Below are positions 1 to 10,164 of a stretch of DNA of 64,000 bases, one piece after another. Numbering within the stretch: position 1 is the stretch's first letter; every line of letters begins with the position of its first letter. The notes below the pieces were generated by a model that had not been told where the DNA came from, ran no database searches, and was given only the letters and a program-made list of their open reading frames with translations. The DNA comes from Pelagomonas calceolata. Lineage: Eukaryota; Sar; Pelagophyceae; Pelagomonadales; Pelagomonadaceae. The translations under genes were made by a program, and so were the position numbers. The DNA is taken from assembly GCA_918797485.1 (NCBI GenBank), contig CAKKNE010000002.1, forward strand, positions 5,980,501 through 6,044,500, written 5' to 3'.

Positions 1-2
1 CC

Positions 3-3000
3 ACGCCGCAGTCGCGCTCCGCGCCGGGGACGCCCTGGACGCCGCAGCGCCAGCGCGACGCGGAGACGCGGGGGCGCGCGGGCGTCGTCGACACGCTGCT
101 GTACGGGGCCCTCGCGGAGCGGTCCGACGCGCGCGACGGGAAGGAGACGGATCTCGGGCCCGTGCACGCGCTGCTGCGGCGCGCGTGCTGCGCGGTCGTG
201 GAGGCGTCCATCGCCGCGGTGGCGGACGCGGCGCCGCCGGCCTCGAAGAAATTTTTCAAGGGGGACGCGGTGCTCGCGGACTGGAACGGCCGCGGCACGT
301 ACTACCCGGGCACGATCGTCGCGACGAAGGGCACGGCGTACGACGTGCGGTACGCGGACCGGGAGACGGAACGTAACGTCACGCACGCGCGCATCCGGCG
401 CAGGGGCGACGCGCGCCTGAGCACGCGCGAGCACGAGTTCCGGCGAGGCGACCGCGCGCACGGCGCGGCCGACGCGGAGGCCCGGGAGGCGTGCCGCGGC
501 GCGCTGCGAGCCCTCGCGGAGCTCGGGGCGCGCCGCCTCGCGGCGCAGGGGCACGCGAGCGACGCGCGGCCGACGGAGACGCCGGCGTTCGCCCGGGCGC
601 TCGTCACGTGCCTCAAGTGCCACCCGGCCTGCGGCGGCTCCGACCGGTTGCTGGCGGTCGAGGCGTGCGGCCTCGCGCCGCGGCTCTGCGCGGACCTGAA
701 CCAGCGCCTGGGCCTCGTCTTCCCCGCCGCGGGCGGGGCCGACGCGGCGTCGGGCGTCCTGCCCCCGCTCGCGGCCCTCGCGGCGGCGGAGGACGTCGCG
801 GCGGCGGCGGCGGCCGCGCGGTGCCTCCGCATCGTCGTCGAGAACTCGACGGCGTGCCGCGAGGCGCTCGTGGCGCACGGCGGCGTGCGCGCGTTGGTCG
901 TGGCGTACGCGCGCGGCGACGCGCGGTGCCGGGCCGACGTCATGGACGCGCTCGCGGCGCTCGCGCTGACGGCGAAGTCCCTCGCGGAACTCAAGACCGA
1001 CTCGGCGGCGCTGCTGCTCCTGCTGCGGTTCAAGGCCGCGGCGGCGAGCTCGACGAGCGAGGCGTCGGCGCAGACGACGGCGCACGCGGAGCGCGCGCTC
1101 GGCCACATCGCGGCCTCGCCCGCCCTCGTTTTCGTGTACGCGCTCCAGACGTGTGCCAAGCAGGTCGACAAGTTCCAGCGGCCCTGGGTCAAGGACGCCC
1201 GGCGCGGGTGGGTCCTCGCCGACGCGCCGGACCGGGACGCCTCGGTGGGCGTCGGTCTCCTGCGTCCGGGCATCGACGACTTGCTGCGCCTCGCGTGCAA
1301 CGGCGTCGAGGCCGAGGCGCGCCACGGCGGCGCCGCGGACGTCCTCGTGAGTCACGGCGCCCTGAAGCTGCTCGACGACATCATAAAAGTAAGGGACGCG
1401 GCCGTCGTCGCGACGGTCGCCGGCGCGCTCGCCTCGCTGCTGCAGCAGGTCGGGTCGAGGCCGTGCGACGACGCGACGCGCGACACGTGCAAGGACGTCG
1501 CCGACCGCCTGCTGTCGCTGGTCTGGCCGCTGTCGCACCGCGCCGCGCGGACGGTGCAGCAGGCCTTCATGCGGAAGCGCCACAACCAGAACTGGGGCGG
1601 CTGCGCGCTCGTCGTGGCGACGCCGCGCCTCGTCGGGCTGCTGGCCCTGGCGCTGGAGCGGGCGGACCTGCACCTGGACCTGGGCCTGTACCTCGTGCGG
1701 CGGGGCGCGCTCGACGCGCTGGCCGCGCGCCTGGCCCCCGACGGCCACGCGCGCGACGAGGTCTTCGGCGCGCGCGTCGACGACTCGCACCTGGGACTTG
1801 GCGATAGGCACGCGGCGGCGGACGCGGTCCGGGCGTCCGTCGGCGCGGCGCCGCGCCACCTGCCGCCCGTCGTCCAGGTCCTGTCGGCGCTCGCGCGCCT
1901 CGCCGTGCACGCGCCGCCGCACGCCCCCGCCGGGAACGTGGCGCGGTCCCTGTCCATCGTGGGCGCCTTCCACCGGAGCCCGCGGTGCCGGCACCTCGCG
2001 ACGCTCGCGCTGCGGCGGCTGCGGCCGCAGGCCGCGACGCGGGGCGACACGTTCTTCGGGCTGCGGGCCGGCGACGAGCGCCCGACGCCGCCGCACCCGC
2101 GGACGTGGAGCGACGACGACGCCGCGACGTGGCTCGGGGCCGTCGGCTTCGGGGCCGTCGGCGCGGCGCTGCGCGCCTATCTCGCGGACGTCCGGGACGA
2201 GCGCGAGACGACGCGCAAGCGCGCGGGCCGCATCATGGCCACGAAGCGCGAGCGGCGCGCGGCGCTGCTCCGCCGCAGCCGCGCGTCGATCGACGCGGAC
2301 CTCGGCGCCGGCGCGCTCCTGCTGCGCCTGGCGGCGCGGGACGTCGACGCCGCCGGCGCGCTCGGCGCGCACGTGGCGAAAGCGGGCGTCCACCTCGACG
2401 TCGAGGCCTTCTGCGCGGAGCTGCGGGAGCTCCACCTGCGCGGGCGCGAGGCCGAGGTCCGCTTCGGCCAGTCCATCCGGTTGCCGCGCGCGCTGCTCGA
2501 CGAGGAGGCCGAGGCGACCGACGACCACGCGAACGGCATCGTCGTGCTGTCGGCGGCGCACGTGAGGCGGTACCGGGCGCTCGTCGCCGAGGCGGAGCAC
2601 GTCCTCCGTCGGTGCGCCGACGGCACGGACCGCAAGGAGGTCGACGACCTGACGGTCCGCGTCCTGAGCTGCGCCAAGCAGGCGCTGGACACGTTCGACG
2701 AGAACGACGACGGCGCCGCGCGCCGCGCGGCCCGCGAGGCGGTCAGCGTGGCCAAGGACGTGCGCGACGCGGTGGCGCTCCACCGCGTCAAGGTCCGAGC
2801 GACGACGGGGGGCGAAGACACGCTCTGGTACGAGCTCTCGGCGCACACGACGCTCCAGTGGTTCAAGGACAACCGGGAGCGCAGCCGCCGCATCACGGGC
2901 GGCGACGACGTGTGCCTCTGGCCCTCGGACGGCGCCGGCCCGGAGGCCGCGCGCGCGCGCATGCACCGCCGGAGCAAGCGGACGCCCGAGTCGATGCTCC

Positions 3001-6000
3001 AGAAGTACGCGGCGATCCGGGCCGTGGACGCGCGCGGCCTCGCGCACTGCTTCGAGGTGCGCATCGTGAACCCGGACGCGCTCGGCGAGGACAAAATCAC
3101 GGCGCTGATGGGCGCCGCGCGCGACTCGGACATCGACACGGTCAAGCTGCTCTACGACGGCGTCGACGCCTGTGTGGAAATCAACCAGTGCGTCGGGTGC
3201 ACCCGACAATTCTTCATTAAGTCATTTTTCGGCGATGACGCGGCCGTCCTGGCTCCGTCGAGCGGTGAGGAACCGGTATCACCACGCCATCGAGCAGGCG
3301 TCGCGTCGATGGCGTGGAGGACGACGCGACGGTTCAGCACGAACCCGCCGTAAAATTTTGATTTCCACACAGGTCGACGCCGAGGTGCAGGAGGCGCGGC
3401 GGGGCGACGCGCCGACGCAGCGGGACGCCCGCTATGCCTGCCTCCCCTGGCCGGCGCGGCCCGACGCGTGGGACGCCACCGGCAAGACGGCGCTCCACCA
3501 TGCGCTCCTGGCGGTGCGCGCGTCCGTCGACGTGTCGTTCGAAGCGACGGCGGCGGCCGTCGACGTGGCGCGACTCCTGCTGGACCGCGTCGGCGACGCC
3601 GACGCCTACGAGTTTGGCGCCGACGTGACCACATTCATGGCCGGGGACGTGCCGGACGACCTGGTGCCTCGACCCCTGGTGATATGCGGCTCCGCCACGT
3701 TCGAGGGCATCACGTTCGAGGACGCGAACCGACCCACGGCCAGGGAGAGCTTCCGGGACGCGATCGGGGGCGTCGTCGGGCGGGAGGTGGAACATCTGTC
3801 GCTCGCGCGCGTGGCGGCGGACGGCGTGGTCGTCGCCTTCGGGATCGGCGCGACGGCCGACGAGCTCGCGGCGGCGGCGCCCGGGGCGAAGAGCTCGTCC
3901 TGGGGCTCGGCCATCGGCGCGTCGCCGCTGGCCTTCGGGGGGTCCGACGTCCAGCCCTGGATCGCGGCCGTCGCGTCCAAGCTGCGAGCGGCCGAGGACG
4001 ACCCGTCCCTCCTCGACAACGCCCTCGCCGCGGCGAGTACCAGCTGCGGCTTGTATACAACATTCGCCAAGGTCAAGACGACGAGCATGGACCTCAAATC
4101 GACGACGGCCGCGGCGATCGCCGTCGAGAGCTACGGGGCGGCGGTCGCGAGGGGCACCGCCGGCCTCGGCGGCGAGGCGGACGCGCCGAGGGACGAGAGG
4201 GTCAAGCTCCTGGACGGCCTGCTGGCGCACATGTTCGCGCGCGGGATAGCGCTCACGCCGGAGGCCGTCGCGCTCGCCCGGAAGCAAGGCCTGCTCGAGC
4301 GGATTCGCTACGTGTACGTGGAGCACGTCCGCGACCGCGACGCCCTCAAGGAGATGCTGGTCGCGCGGACGGACGTCTTCCTGCGGAGCGGGCCGCCCGC
4401 CGAGGGAGAAGATCCGGTCGCGGAGTGGGAGCGTCCCGTCTTCAAGTGCAAGAACCTCCAGGACGCCTCGAAGAAGATGTGGGACGAGCGGCACCGGTTC
4501 CTGAACAACCAGAAGATCTTCCGCTACCTGCTCTTCATGATGATGGTGCTGGTGGTGGCGTTCTTCTGGGTGGGCATGGACTTCGTGTTTCTGTCGCGGG
4601 ACGGCGCGCAGCAGGCCGTGGCGATGCGCTTCGTCGACGAGGAGTGGTCGCCCGGGAACACGTTCATGGAGCTGGCGACGCCGGGCGACTGGTGGGCCTG
4701 GGCGGAGGGGCCGCTGCTGGACGCGCTCTACGAGGACCCGCTGCCGGTGTGGGACGGCCGGGGGCGGCCCCGCGCGGCGGCGGCGGCGCAGCGGCGCTTC
4801 CCCCTGCTCGGGGGCCTGGGCACGGCCGTCGGCGCGCCGCGTTTGCGCATGCTTGCCACGAAGCCGGGCAAGAGCGGGCCTACCGGCGCCTGCGGCTACG
4901 GCCGGCTGCCGGGCGCGAAGAGCGACCGGGCGCGCCTGGCGGATCCCAAGGAGGAAAGTTTCTGCTTCAGCTACTACTCCGAAAAGACGGAGCTCAAGAA
5001 AGACCTACGCGCGACCGACGCCCGCGTCGGGAAAGCGCTCGAGCACCGAAAAACCGGGGAAGGGTCGTGGCAGGGGTGGCGCTGGCGGGCGCCCAAGGTC
5101 TACGGCTACCAAAAGGACCTGTTCCACGGCTACCCGGGAGCCGGGGGCTACCTCGCGCACTTTCCCCGCGACCCCGAGGCCGGAGCGGCGCTCGTCGAAG
5201 GCCTCAAGAACACGTCCTGGATCTCGGCGAACACGAGGGCGGTCTTCTTCGAGGCCGTCGTGTACGCGCCGGCCGACCACTGGGGGTACAACCTCCTGGT
5301 CGAAGTGGCCCTGAACGCCGAATTCTCGCCGACGGGCGCCGTCGTGACGAGCGGCCGCGTGCAGTCGTCGCGCATCTTCCTGTACGACACGTGGCGCGAC
5401 TTCGTGCGCCTCGTGCTCGAAGTCCTCGTCGTGCTCTACGTGTGGTACTTCGAGATGCGGGAGGAGGTCCAGCAGATCACGCTCAAGGCCCTCTCCGGCG
5501 ACGCCGCCCAGTCGGAGATCAAGGCGCTCCGGGAGTGGCGGCGGAACTTCGCCTCCGCGCTGGGCGAGTACTGGAACGCGCACTTTAACTTCCTCGACGT
5601 CATGCGCATCCACGTCTTGTACGTGTGGATCGTGGGCGTCCACGTCTGCGGCGTGTGGTTCACGCACACCATCCCCTGGCGCGACCTCATGTTCGATAGG
5701 GAGCGCGACCCGACCGCGTACGTCAAGGACGCGGCCGACGTGTCGTTCGCGCTCCAGCTCGCGCGGGTGCGCATGATGTTCGTGGCGCTGTACGTGGCGC
5801 TGTGCTTCCTGAAGCTGCTCAACATCATGAGGGTCCAGGACGACCTCTTCGTGATCATCATCATCGAGATGTTCAAGAAGGTCATCTCCTTCCTGATCGT
5901 CGTGCTCATCATCGTGAGCGGCTTCGCGTTCTTCGCGTTCTTCTCGCGCATCGGCGGGTCCCAGGCTGTGTGGAAATCAAATTTTACGGCGCGTTCGTGC

Positions 6001-7048
6001 TGAATCGTCGCGTCGTCCTCCACGCCATCGACGCGACGCCTGCTCGATGGCGTGGCGGTGTGAATTCCTCGCCGCCCGACCGAGCCAGGACGGCCGCGTC
6101 ATCGCCGAGAAATGACTTAGTGAAGAATTGTCGGGTGCACCCGACACACTGGTTGATTTCCACACAGGTCCCAGGCGGCCATGGGGGGCACGCCCGACAA
6201 GATCGGCGGCGGCGACGTCTTCTGGCACACGCTGTTCCAGCAGTTCGCGCAGCTCAACGGCGACTTCGACTTCGCGGAGAGCTGGCACCTGTGTGGAAAT
6301 CAACCAGTGTGTCGGGTGCACCCGACAATTCTTCACTAAGTCATTTCTCGGCGATGACGCGGCCGTCCTGGCTCGGTCGGGCGGCGAGGAATTCACACCG
6401 CCACGCCGTCGAGCAGGCGTCGCGTTGATGGCGTGGAGGACGACGCGACGATTCGGCACGAACGCGCCGTAAAATTTTGATTTCCACACAGGCTGGCACA
6501 CGGCGCAGCTCGCCGGCGTCGCCTGGACGCTCTTCGCGCTGATCGTCCTGCCCATACTGCTCATGAATCTGCTGATCGCGATCATGAGCGAGGCCTACGA
6601 GGAGGTCAAGGCCCACGCCGCGGCGCGGTTCTGTCACCTCCAGCTCGACACGCACTCCGACGAGTACGCGCGGAAGCGGCGGCAGCGGCTCGGCAGCGGG
6701 ACCGGGAAAGGATACACGTGGGAATTCCTCACGCAGTGGATGGTGCTCATATTCGCGAGCGTCTTCTTTCCGTTTTTGGCGCTCTACGACCTGTATTGCA
6801 GGGCGTGCGCCAGCCTCCGGGCCCTCTACAAGTACACGGAGGGCTTTTTCGAGATCGAGGAGGAGTTTGCGGGGACCGAGACCCTCGCGCGGCGCCAGGC
6901 GCGGCGATGCTTCTACGCGTGCTTCGCCAGGACGCGCGCGTCGGGCGCGAAGGTCGTCCCCACCACGCCCAAGGGCGGCGCGGCGGCGTTCGACGATGAG
7001 ACGCTGCTCCGCGAGTCGCGGCGGCGCTCCGTAGCTAAAGTGTTGTGA
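3..7048 (+). CDS. Polycystin-2-like (TRPP) cation channel with Tudor, ARM, SAM-like and ankyrin-like N-terminus; 5' partial
   Basis: The exons are <3..3161, 3373..5957, 6168..6280 and 6492..7048; they join in frame to at least 2137 residues. The frame is open to base 3, so the start lies outside the window. Rough domain order: Tudor/Agenet-like (82-135, FKGDAVLADWNGRGTYYPG), ARM-like helices (150-480), SAM-like (about 698-760, TWSDDDAATWLGAVGFG), ankyrin-like (1030-1100), then six membrane segments. Between TM1 (about 1431-1460) and TM2 lies a polycystin extracellular domain, recognisable by NTRAVFFEAVVYAP followed by EFSPTGAVV. The last segment ends in LLMNLLIAIMSEAYEEV, the usual TRP/polycystin S6 exit. 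It is probably a cation channel; ion selectivity and membrane are not visible. All three introns are introner elements, and two flank the 113-nt pore-region exon. The stop is 29 bp from the stop of the convergent gene. Confidence 0.85.
3162..3372 (+). mobile_element. Introner element IE1 (intron 1 of the polycystin-like gene)
   Basis: The element is 3170..3372 (203 bp), with 15-bp perfect terminal inverted repeats CTGTGTGGAAATCAA / TTGATTTCCACACAG. It is flanked by an identical 8-bp duplication GTCGACGC at 3162-3169 and 3373-3380. The intron runs from the GT of the first duplication to the AG that ends the element. Removal gives Y-D-G-V-D-A-E-V with no gap. It has an internal 16-bp palindrome GTCGGGTGCACCCGAC and a 12-bp stem CCACGCCATCGA / TCGATGGCGTGG. 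Orientation is called forward here (AACCAGTG at the 5' end). Confidence 0.93.
5958..6167 (+). mobile_element. Introner element IE2, reverse orientation (intron 2 of the polycystin-like gene)
   Basis: The element is 5966..6167 (202 bp) with the same 15-bp inverted repeats. It is flanked by GTCCCAGG at 5958-5965 and 6168-6175, 8/8 identical. The interior is the reverse complement of IE1 and IE3 (AAATTTTACGGCG at the 5' end, CACTGGTTGATTTCC at the 3' end). Donor GT comes from the duplication and acceptor ACACAG from the repeat. Removal yields R-I-G-G-S-Q-A-A-M-G-G in frame. The element therefore splices in both orientations. Confidence 0.93.
6281..6491 (+). mobile_element. Introner element IE3 with a GC-AG boundary (intron 3 of the polycystin-like gene)
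   Basis: The element is 6289..6491 (203 bp), forward orientation, flanked by GCTGGCAC at 6281-6288 and 6492-6499 (8/8). Seamless restoration of the protein (E-S-W-H-T-A-Q-L) requires the intron to begin with GC, giving a GC-AG intron. The alternative GT inside the repeat (after CTGT) would also keep the frame but insert four residues. The internal stem has two changes relative to IE1, both compatible with G-U pairing in the transcript. Confidence 0.92.
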
Positions 7049-7077
7049 TAATCGATTGAGTTAAACATTACTATTAT

Positions 7078-10000
7078 TCAGTGGTCGAAGCCGGGGACCT
7101 TGGACGTGTGGTCGAAGCCCGGGATCTTCCGGAGCCGCCCCTTGCCCCGGCGCCGCTCGGCCTTTCGTCGCGCTCGTTCCTTTTCGAGCTTCTTCATCTC
7201 CCCGTAGGTCATGGGCGCCTTCTTCTTCTTCTTCTTCTTGATCGGCGTCACCGCCGCCACGCCCCGCTCGATCTGGTGCTCGATCTTGTGCGCGGCCGTC
7301 GCCGCGGCGGCCTCGACCTCGTGCTCCTTCTTCGACAGCCACGAGAAGAAGCCGCCCCCGCCCTTCTTCTTCTTGGGCTTCTGCTTCGGCGAGCGCCCGC
7401 GCGCGGACCCGCGCGAGCCGAACCAGCTCCGGCGCGACGGGGACCGCGACCGGTCGAGCAGCAGGTAGGTGCGCGGCACGTAGCCACACTCGTCATTGCC
7501 CCTCGTCGCGAAGATCCAGCCCGGCGCGTCGGAGAGCTCGCTCTTCAGGACGACGACGGCCGCGCCGGCCTCGAGGCTCATCTCCGTGCTCTCCTCGGGG
7601 ACGTGACCGCGCCGCGCCACGATTTTGCAGAGGTCGCTCCGGGACCCGGGCTTCGCGTCGGGCTCGTGCGTCCTGCGCTGCCGCCAGTGCGCCGCGCTCT
7701 CCTTGCGCGACGCCTTCTTCGGCGACGGCGACCGCGACGACCGCGACCCGAGCGACCACCGCGACGTGCGCGCGCCGTCCTCCGAGATTTCTGATGACTG
7801 CGACCACGCCGACCCCGGGCGGTCCTCCTCCGCCGAGCGCTCGTCCTCGGCGTCCTGGGCCTTCCGCGCCGCCTCGGCCTCCGCGAGCTCCCTCTTGTAC
7901 ACGTCCACCCTCGATAGGCAGTGCTTGACGTAGTGCTCCTGGTCCCTCCGTCGTTTCTCCGCCGCCTCCCACGCGCGCCGCTCCGCGTCCCAGACCCGCT
8001 GCACCGCCCGCCGCGCGTCCGCGGCCCGCCGGTTGATCTCGTAGTCGTGGAGCCACGTGTCGTCGTCGCGTCTTATGGCGATCCGCTTCGTGTAGTGCAG
8101 CGGCGCCTGGCGCTGCGAGACGGGCGCCCGGACCGGCATCGGAGTCGTCGCGTCCTCGTAGGAATGCGCGCCGGGCCTGAACTTCCCTCGCATGCGCCGC
8201 TCCGCCCGCGACATCTCCGTGTCCCGCTCGTACGTGCGCGAGAGGCGCTGCTGCTCCGCGCTGTCCCGCCAGGGCCCCTCCAGGAAGGCCTCCTGGACCT
8301 CGGTCACCGTGCCCGCGCGCACCTCCGCCATCCGCCGCTCGCGCTCCTCCTTGAGGACGATGATGCGCGCCTCCATCTGGGCCTCGAAGTCCGCCTCCTC
8401 GCGCGCCGACGCCGCGTCGAGCTGCGCCTGGCCCTCGAGCGCCTCGCCGAGCTGGGCCTGGCGCTGGGCCTCGATGATGGCGCGTTGTTTGTCGGCCTGC
8501 TTCTGGAGGTAGGCCTTGCGGGCGGCCGGGTCCATGGTGATCTTCTTGGGCGGCGCCTTCTTTTTGATTTTGAACTCGTAGAAGTTCTCGTGGTGGTCGC
8601 TCTTCGACCCTTCGTCCAGGGTAAGCGCCTTGAGGAGGTGGTGCCGCCGGTGGGAGTTGCGCAGCGTCAGGGTCGTCGACTGCTTCGCTTTGGACGGGCT
8701 GAGCTGCAGCTGGAGGTTCGTCGCCGTCGACTCGCGGGAGACGGGCCGCGAGAGCGTCCGGCCGCGGTCGCGGAACGTGGCCAGCGCTTGCGTGGGCGTC
8801 GGCGACGGCGGCCGCGCGCGTCGCTCCGCATCCGTCACGTCGTACCTCTTCAAATCCAGGTGCTCGTCCCGCGCGAAGTGGTGGATCAGCGGCTTGTGGT
8901 CGTCTAGGACGAAAGGGACGTCCGCGAGGTCTACCTCTCGCTCCGTATTCGAGAGGTCGAAGTGCAGGTGGTACTTGGTCGCGGCCCGCAGAGCCGCGCG
9001 AGCCTCCTTCCGCAGCGCCTCGGCCGCGTCGCGGTAGCCCTCCCACTCCTCGTTGGTCGCGAAGCGCTCGCCTTCCCGCGAGCGCAAACACCGCCGCTCG
9101 GCCTCCTCCAGGGCCCGTTCCAGAGATTTGGTGGGCCTTCCCACCACGGTGGCGTGCTCGCCGATAGACGACAACCGAAAGGAGGGCAGTCGTAGCCGGC
9201 AGCCCTTTTTCAACTCGTCCACGAAGGCCGCCCGCCGGTTGTCGTGGTAGATCGCGTCTCGTTCGTGAATTTTCCGATCTACGACGACGTACGCACCGTC
9301 CTCGTCCTTCTCCTTGACCTCCTCGGTCCACCGATACGTGCCCAGTCCCTTCGCGTCGTCGCGCGAAAACGTGCCCTCCCACGACGAGCCGTCGTCGAAG
9401 AACCACGTCCCCCGGCCGTGGCGCCGGCCGCGCACGTAGTCGCCCTCGTACACGGTGTTCCCGTTGTTCGCGCGGAACTCGCCCCGGCCGTGCGCGTGCC
9501 AGTCGACGAACGGTCGCAGGGCCTTGAGCATCTGCCGCTCCTTGCCCACGCGCTTCTTCACGAAGAGCGTCATCTCCGCCCGTTGCTCGTCCGACAGGGA
9601 ATTGAGCGTCGCGCCGAGGTCGCACTTCTCCACGAGGAACAGCTGCTTCGCGTCGTCCTCGAGCTGCTGCGGGTCCTTCCCCTGGTACTCGTAGTCCCCG
9701 AAGTACTGGCCGCCCGTGGTTTGCTTCACCAGGTGGTGGAACGTCGGCTTGTGCTTATCGTATTGGTCGACGTCGAAGTAGGTCTTCGTCTTGCGTTCGT
9801 TCTCCTCGACCTCTCGGACCAGCGCCTCCTGCCGTTCGATTTCGAGCTGTTTCTGCCGCTCCTCCTCTCGAACGCGTGCTTCCTCCTCCCGCCGCAGGGC
9901 GAGCTGGCGCGCCTCCTCCGCCTCGCGCTGGGCCGCCCTCACGCGGAGCGCCTCCTTCTCCTGGACGGCGCGCTTCTGGGCGCGCTCCCGCCGCAGGAGG

Positions 10001-10104
10001 TCGGCGATGGACATTTCCTTCTTCTCGGGCATGTGTCCCTCTTCGGAGTCGAGGGCCCTCATGACCAGCCCATGGGCGCCCGAAGGGAGTTGGTAGCCCG
10101 GCAT
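7078..10104 (-). CDS. MORN-repeat, SH3-domain coiled-coil protein
   Basis: Single exon of 1008 residues. The ATG at 10102-10104 (MPGYQLPSGAHG) is the first in the frame; codons upstream to 10140 lack ATG. An N-terminal charged coiled coil (about 25-115) is followed by MORN repeats around 220-270 (GRGEFRANNGNTVYEGDYV, then GRGTWFFDDGSSWEG), long charged coiled regions, and an SH3-like domain near 870-930 (ALYDYDA-type fold inferred from LEAGAAVVVLKSE, GWIFA and GYVPRTYL). The basic tail ends in a short duplicated IPGFDH / VPGFDH. MORN and SH3 modules suggest a membrane- or cytoskeleton-linked scaffold, but no enzyme activity is visible. Motif GTAAGACACTAG lies 160 bp upstream and GGCTGCC 21 bp upstream of the ATG. 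Confidence 0.85.
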   Translation of the reverse strand: MPGYQLPSGAHGLVMRALDSEEGHMPEKKEMSIADLLRRERAQKRAVQEKEALRVRAAQREAEEARQLALRREEEARVREEERQKQLEIERQEALVREVEENERKTKTYFDVDQYDKHKPTFHHLVKQTTGGQYFGDYEYQGKDPQQLEDDAKQLFLVEKCDLGATLNSLSDEQRAEMTLFVKKRVGKERQMLKALRPFVDWHAHGRGEFRANNGNTVYEGDYVRGRRHGRGTWFFDDGSSWEGTFSRDDAKGLGTYRWTEEVKEKDEDGAYVVVDRKIHERDAIYHDNRRAAFVDELKKGCRLRLPSFRLSSIGEHATVVGRPTKSLERALEEAERRCLRSREGERFATNEEWEGYRDAAEALRKEARAALRAATKYHLHFDLSNTEREVDLADVPFVLDDHKPLIHHFARDEHLDLKRYDVTDAERRARPPSPTPTQALATFRDRGRTLSRPVSRESTATNLQLQLSPSKAKQSTTLTLRNSHRRHHLLKALTLDEGSKSDHHENFYEFKIKKKAPPKKITMDPAARKAYLQKQADKQRAIIEAQRQAQLGEALEGQAQLDAASAREEADFEAQMEARIIVLKEERERRMAEVRAGTVTEVQEAFLEGPWRDSAEQQRLSRTYERDTEMSRAERRMRGKFRPGAHSYEDATTPMPVRAPVSQRQAPLHYTKRIAIRRDDDTWLHDYEINRRAADARRAVQRVWDAERRAWEAAEKRRRDQEHYVKHCLSRVDVYKRELAEAEAARKAQDAEDERSAEEDRPGSAWSQSSEISEDGARTSRWSLGSRSSRSPSPKKASRKESAAHWRQRRTHEPDAKPGSRSDLCKIVARRGHVPEESTEMSLEAGAAVVVLKSELSDAPGWIFATRGNDECGYVPRTYLLLDRSRSPSRRSWFGSRGSARGRSPKQKPKKKKGGGGFFSWLSKKEHEVEAAAATAAHKIEHQIERGVAAVTPIKKKKKKKAPMTYGEMKKLEKERARRKAERRRGKGRLRKIPGFDHTSKVPGFDH

Positions 10105-10164
10105 CTTTGGTACTCGGCGCGCGAGGCAGCCCCAACGCACTCTTGGGCTAGCAGATCATCACGC

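Noticed and set aside
302-1300. Long minus-strand open frame opposite the channel gene
   Set aside because: GC-rich genes in this window leave long open shadow frames on the other strand. The composition is Arg/Ala/Ser-biased with no domain, and the plus-strand frame carries recognisable modules.
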